DNA of 16,935 nucleotides, taken from positions 1-16,935 of the forward strand of contig ONPY01000055.1 of the NCBI GenBank assembly GCA_900319835.1, read 5' to 3'. The position numbers were made by a program, and so were the translations under genes. Shown in pieces: positions 13,880 to 16,935 of this stretch. The stretch is from an uncultured Eubacteriales bacterium. GTDB lineage: Bacteria; Bacillota_A; Clostridia; Oscillospirales; Oscillospiraceae. Under the pieces are notes generated by a model. It was not told the origin of the DNA and ran no database searches. It saw only the letters and a list, made by a program, of their open reading frames with translations. The stretch's first letter is position 1. Each line of letters starts with the position of its first letter.

Positions 13880-15016
13880 CTACATCTCCTTTCGGTCGCT
13901 CATGTGCCGCAGCCGGGCCGAGACCGTGATCTCCAGCTCCAGCTCCGGCAGCAGCTCGGAAAAATCCCGGTCGAGCCTGGCATAGGCCGCGGGGTCGGCG
14001 CGCTCCACCCGGGCGGCAAGGCCCAGAAAGTCCGCCTTCAGCTCCCGGCTTTCCCGCAGCACCGACTCGATCTGCCGCGCGAGATACTCCTCCAGTCGGG
14101 CCGTGAGCATGTCGCTGGTCCTCTCGTCCCCGGCGGCGCCCTGTTCGACCACGGAACAGGCGGTCTCGGCGGCAATGCGCAGGCCGGTGAGCTGCCCGTC
14201 CTCGCCCCACACGGGCGTGACGCGGCAGGCGCCGCCCTGGGTCTCCAGCACCGCCGTGCGGCCGTAGCTGTCCCGCAGGGGGATCTCCGCGGCGGCGGTC
14301 TCGTTTTTCAGAAAGCTCACGGCCACGGCCTGCTCCGGCGTGAGATAGGCGCAGAGCTTCCCGTCCCGCAGCACGCCGTAGCCCTCGGGCGCGGCGGTGA
14401 GCGGGGCGTTCTCGCCGGGCTCGCCCTCCTGCTCCGCCGCGGGAACCAGGCGCAGCGCGCAGATCAGCGCTGCGCCGAAGCGCTTCAGGTCCGCGTCGAT
14501 CTGAGCGGCGGTGGTCTCGCCGCAGTCGGCCCGGCGCAGCGTGCTCTGCCGCACCGTGTCCATCACGTCGCAGATGCCGCGGCTGCTGTCGCCTACCTCG
14601 GTCACGGCCCTCTCCGCCGTGTCCTCCCGGACGACATACAGCGGCAGATCCAGCCGCAGATCCGGCGAGCGGGCGAGATCCGCCAGCAGATCCGTCAGCC
14701 CCGCCTCCGCCGCCTTCTCCCCGGTGAGCAGATGGCCGATGTGGGCGCAGAAGAGTTCCTCCTCAAAGGACTCCAGGCGGATGCGCTCCATGGCGGCGGT
14801 CATCGAGGAGGCCGCGGCCTTCAGCCGCTTGACCCCCTGCTCGGAGTCGCCCTTGGCCGCGAGCGAGAGCGTCACGCCGTTTGTCCGCGTGTCCACGCCC
14901 ATGGTCTGGATCACCAGCAGCTGTTCCAGCTCCCGGTAGTTGCCGCGCACGCCGCCCTTGCCCGCCAGCAGCAGAAGCTGCAGCGCGGCGAGGGCCAGAT
15001 AGAAAAACCGTCTCAT
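13880..15016 (-). CDS. gerAC: Spore germinant receptor subunit C (Ger(x)C family), lipobox cysteine missing
   Basis: This subunit of a GerA-type receptor is normally a lipoprotein on the outer face of the spore inner membrane. It has 378 residues: a hydrophobic N-terminus (about 3-18), then YRELEQLLVIQTMGVDT, the conserved GerC opening, and the three-domain GerC body ending with helices and ELEITVSARLRH. Family members usually have Gly-Cys right after the hydrophobic segment; here the sequence is LLLLAGKGGVRGN, with no Cys before the mature region. It may be anchored by an uncleaved signal or by partner proteins. Its ATG overlaps the gerA TGA in an ATGA arrangement, with GGAGG 8 bases upstream inside gerA, so the two are translationally coupled. 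Confidence 0.88.
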   Translation of the reverse strand: MRRFFYLALAALQLLLLAGKGGVRGNYRELEQLLVIQTMGVDTRTNGVTLSLAAKGDSEQGVKRLKAAASSMTAAMERIRLESFEEELFCAHIGHLLTGEKAAEAGLTDLLADLARSPDLRLDLPLYVVREDTAERAVTEVGDSSRGICDVMDTVRQSTLRRADCGETTAAQIDADLKRFGAALICALRLVPAAEQEGEPGENAPLTAAPEGYGVLRDGKLCAYLTPEQAVAVSFLKNETAAAEIPLRDSYGRTAVLETQGGACRVTPVWGEDGQLTGLRIAAETACSVVEQGAAGDERTSDMLTARLEEYLARQIESVLRESRELKADFLGLAARVERADPAAYARLDRDFSELLPELELEITVSARLRHMSDRKEM

Positions 15017-16509
15017 GCCTGCCGCCTCCGATCCGGGGTGCGCAGCGCCGGGTCCCGGAACTTGTCGGCGCGCTTCGGCAGCCGCAGCAGGAGCCGGGTC
15101 AGCGGCAGGGGCCGCCCGTCGCTCAGCGGCGCGGTGTAGTCCAGCCCCAGACTGTCCAGCCTGGCCAGATGCAGCAGCAGCAGGCAGAGTCCCGCACCCA
15201 CGCCGAACAGCCCGCCGAGGATCGCCGCCAGCACCAGCCCCAGACGCGTCAGGCGCACCGTGGCGCCGAGATCCTGGCTCGGCAGGGTGTAGCCCGCAAT
15301 GCCCGCAAAGGCCACCACGATGATGGCGATGGGGGAGACCACCCGGGCCTCCACCGCCGACTGGCCCACGATCAGCGCCCCGATGATGGACACCGTATCC
15401 CCGATGGGGTTCGGCAGATGCAGCCCCGCCTCCTGCAGCAGCTCAAAGGAGATGAGCATGCCGAGGATCTCGAGCGCCGTGGAAAAGGGCACGTTCTGCT
15501 TGGCCTCGATCACGCTGAGCAGCAGCCTTGTGGGAATCATCTCCTGGTGGTACAGCGCCACCGCCACATACAGGGCCGGCAGCAGCATGCTCAGCCCCAG
15601 GGCCAGCCACCGCAGCAGCGTCAGGGCGGTCGCAATCAGGTAGTGGTTGCAGCTGTCCCCCGTCACGCGCATGAAGTCCGCCAGTGTCACCGGGGCGGCC
15701 AGTCCGATGGGCAGCCCGTCGACCAGCACGCCCACCCGCCCCTCCAACAGGTACTGGGCAAAGCGGTCTGGCCGCTCGGTGTGCAGGAGCTGGGGGAAGG
15801 GGGAGTGCGGCGCGTCAATCAGCGCCTCCTCCAGAATCCCCGTGGCCGCCAGCGCGTCCACGTCCAGGCTCTCCAGCCGCCGCCTCAGCTCCGCCACGTT
15901 CTCCGGCGCGGCCACACCCTCCAGATAGAGTACTGACACCCGGGTGTGGGAGCGGCGGCCGACGCTCATCTCCCGGATCTTCAGCCCGGGCGTGGCGAGC
16001 CTTCTGCGCACCAGGGCGGTGTTGGTGCGCAGGGTCTCCACAAAGGCGTCCTTCGCGCCCTTGAGGGATTTTTCCAGCGTCGGCTCCGAGACCGTGCGCA
16101 CGCAGGCGCTGCGCACCTCAAAGCAGACCGCCTGGCCCGAGCCCTCGGCCAGCAGCGCGCAGCAGCCGTGGTTGAGATCGTCCGCCACATCCTCCAGGGT
16201 GTCCCGCAGGCGGGCGGCGTGGCTGTAGACCGCGCCGGAGAGCACCCGTGCCAGCGCGTCGGCGGGGCTTGCGGCATCACTCTGCCGCGGGGCGCTGGTC
16301 AGCGGACGGATGATGTCCTCGGCCACCAGGTCCCCGGCGACCATGCCGTCCAGCCAACAGACCGTGACAGTCCGGTCCGGGTCGAGCCCCAGGCAAACCG
16401 CGCGGGATTCAAAATCCGCACAATCGGAAAAAACCTGTTTCAGCGTCTCCGGCGTCAGCGGCAGCAGGACCCGGGACTGCGTCTGTGTCAATTCAGATTT
16501 TGTATACAT
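15013..16509 (-). CDS. gerAA: Spore germinant receptor subunit A (GerAA/GerKA-type)
   Basis: This is the first gene of the germinant-receptor operon. It has 498 residues from ATG 16509. The soluble N-terminal domain spans about 20-245 (conserved CWLDGMV and the VGRRSHTRVSVLYLEGVA segment). The membrane domain has hydrophobic stretches at about 295-320, 373-412 and 421-449. Family signatures are clear: EGRVGVLVDGLPIGLAAP, ALYHQEMIPT, ELLQEAGLHLPNPIGDTVSI and VGQSAVEARVVSPI. A basic C-terminal tail follows. ATG 16509 was preferred over TTG 16539, but neither has a convincing Shine-Dalgarno sequence. A TATACTA box only six bases before the ATG suggests a nearly leaderless transcript. Transcription is divergent from the rRNA operon. 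Confidence 0.92.
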   Translation of the reverse strand: MYTKSELTQTQSRVLLPLTPETLKQVFSDCADFESRAVCLGLDPDRTVTVCWLDGMVAGDLVAEDIIRPLTSAPRQSDAASPADALARVLSGAVYSHAARLRDTLEDVADDLNHGCCALLAEGSGQAVCFEVRSACVRTVSEPTLEKSLKGAKDAFVETLRTNTALVRRRLATPGLKIREMSVGRRSHTRVSVLYLEGVAAPENVAELRRRLESLDVDALAATGILEEALIDAPHSPFPQLLHTERPDRFAQYLLEGRVGVLVDGLPIGLAAPVTLADFMRVTGDSCNHYLIATALTLLRWLALGLSMLLPALYVAVALYHQEMIPTRLLLSVIEAKQNVPFSTALEILGMLISFELLQEAGLHLPNPIGDTVSIIGALIVGQSAVEARVVSPIAIIVVAFAGIAGYTLPSQDLGATVRLTRLGLVLAAILGGLFGVGAGLCLLLLHLARLDSLGLDYTAPLSDGRPLPLTRLLLRLPKRADKFRDPALRTPDRRRQA

Positions 16510-16515
16510 ATTGTG

Positions 16516-16544
16516 TAGTATAACCGGAAAAAATCGCAATATTT
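16516..16544 (-). promoter_or_regulatory. Candidate forespore (sigma-G-like) promoter for the germination operon
   Basis: On the minus strand AAATA (16540-16544), a 17-bp spacer and TATACTA (16516-16522) approximate the sigma-G pattern (GNATR, about 17-18 bp, CATACTA-like), with one mismatch in each box. Receptor operons of this family are sigma-G dependent in Bacillus. Transcription would start almost at the ATG. Weak evidence. Confidence 0.3.
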
Positions 16545-16583
16545 AGTTCCGAAAAAAACCAAGAAAATTTTTGGAAAAAAGTG

Positions 16584-16612
16584 TTGACTTTTGCCCGTTT
16601 CGGTGCTATATT
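16584..16612 (+). promoter_or_regulatory. rRNA operon promoter P1
   Basis: TTGACT (16584-16589), exact 17-bp spacer, TATATT (16607-16612). The preceding 40 bases are rich in A and T runs and could act as an UP element. Confidence 0.85.
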
Positions 16613-16689
16613 ACACCAGCGCCCAAAAAGAGGGGATGCGGAGTCAAAAAAGAGCTTCAAAAAAATTCAAAAGAATTTGAAAAAAGTTC

Positions 16690-16718
16690 TTGACAAAGCG
16701 AGACGGCTGAGTTATACT
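16690..16718 (+). promoter_or_regulatory. rRNA operon promoter P2
   Basis: Consensus TTGACA (16690-16695), exact 17-bp spacer, TATACT (16713-16718). Upstream A runs and the small palindrome TTCAAA-AGAA-TTTGAA again look like an UP element. Together with P1 it gives the tandem promoter arrangement typical of rRNA operons. Confidence 0.9.
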
Positions 16719-16905
16719 AAACAAGCTGTCGCCCCAAAAGGACGGCGCAGAGAGCACCTTGAAAATTGAACAATGTAAGAACAGCTTATGCAAAATAAGC
16801 ACCAAAGAAAAGGGTTCTTAAAAGTCAGAAATGACAATAAAAATTCTTTTGAGAGCTAGAAAGCTTCAATAAGATTTAGGCATCCGAGAGGATGTTTAGA
16901 TACCA
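16719..16905 (+). other. Pre-rRNA leader with boxA-like antitermination element and small hairpins
   Basis: GCACCTTGAAAATTGAACAA (16754-16773) resembles the Firmicutes rRNA leader boxA (TCTTTGAAAACT-type). Small hairpins follow: GCTTAT-GCAAA-ATAAGC (16784-16800) and CATCC-GAGA-GGATG (16881-16894), the latter closed by a GNRA-type loop. No protein-coding gene is supported here. The strand that pairs with the 3' side of 16S for processing lies outside the window. Confidence 0.6.
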
Positions 16906-16935
16906 TTTATTGAGAGTTTGATCCTGGCTCAGGAT
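16906..16935 (+). rRNA. rrs: 16S ribosomal RNA, 5' end only (continues beyond window)
   Basis: AGAGTTTGATCCTGGCTCAG at 16913-16932 is the universal 16S 5' sequence (E. coli positions 8-27). Counting back seven bases puts the mature 5' end near 16906 (TTTATTG). Confidence 0.97.

Noticed and set aside
12510..14210. 566-codon minus-strand frame overlapping the gerC and gerB genes
   Set aside because: It is in another frame of two recognised germination genes, Arg/Gly/Ala-rich, with no domain, and it runs through the terminator into the foldase gene.
16581..16769. 62-codon frame upstream of 16S
   Set aside because: It covers both rRNA promoters and the leader, lacks a ribosome site and has low-complexity Lys-rich content.

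Overview
The window suggests a high-GC, endospore-forming member of Clostridia, probably in or near Oscillospiraceae. The evidence is strongly GC-biased codon use, a Firmicutes-type GyrA, a complete GerA-type germinant-receptor operon, Gram-positive-type promoters and Shine-Dalgarno sites, and the 5' end of a 16S rRNA gene. The taxonomic call is inference. gyrA close to an rRNA operon is a common arrangement near the origin of replication in Firmicutes.

Layout. Positions 1-244 hold the AT-rich 3' end of a BsuBI/PstI-family restriction endonuclease, directly upstream of gyrA (300-2813). Two small tandem membrane proteins follow, each with a SHOCT-like C-terminus (2846-3758). Positions 3770-4625 are an array of paired inverted double-hairpin repeats that encloses a low-GC DUF559-family endonuclease gene (3915-4277). 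Next come a duplicated rnhA 5' end (4640-4838), intact rnhA (4808-5245), an ABC exporter half-transporter (5259-7001), another inverted pair of the same repeat (7007-7170), a GNAT acetyltransferase (7192-7755), an unrelated palindromic repeat (7760-7873), mfd (7888-11397) and a membrane-anchored parvulin-type foldase (11458-12702) with its own promoter.

A perfect 14-bp stem terminator (12710-12742) separates this plus-strand series from the convergent minus-strand germination operon. That operon is ordered A-C-B: gerA-type subunit A 16509-15013, C 15016-13880, B 13876-12752. Between it and the 16S gene lie two rRNA promoters with exact 17-bp spacers, a boxA-like leader and the start of 16S (16906 to the window edge).

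How the parts work together. gyrA, mfd and rnhA are housekeeping genes for DNA topology, transcription-coupled repair and R-loop removal. The three Ger proteins form one membrane germinant receptor. The accessory content is the restriction-enzyme gene beside gyrA and, of most interest, the repeat family. At least ten half-elements occur here as inverted pairs, with stems whose sequences differ but remain paired. One stretch of the array carries a nuclease gene whose last codons and stop lie inside a repeat copy. This resembles the REPIN/RAYT arrangement in logic, but with a DUF559 nuclease in place of a transposase. Mobilisation by the nuclease is a hypothesis.
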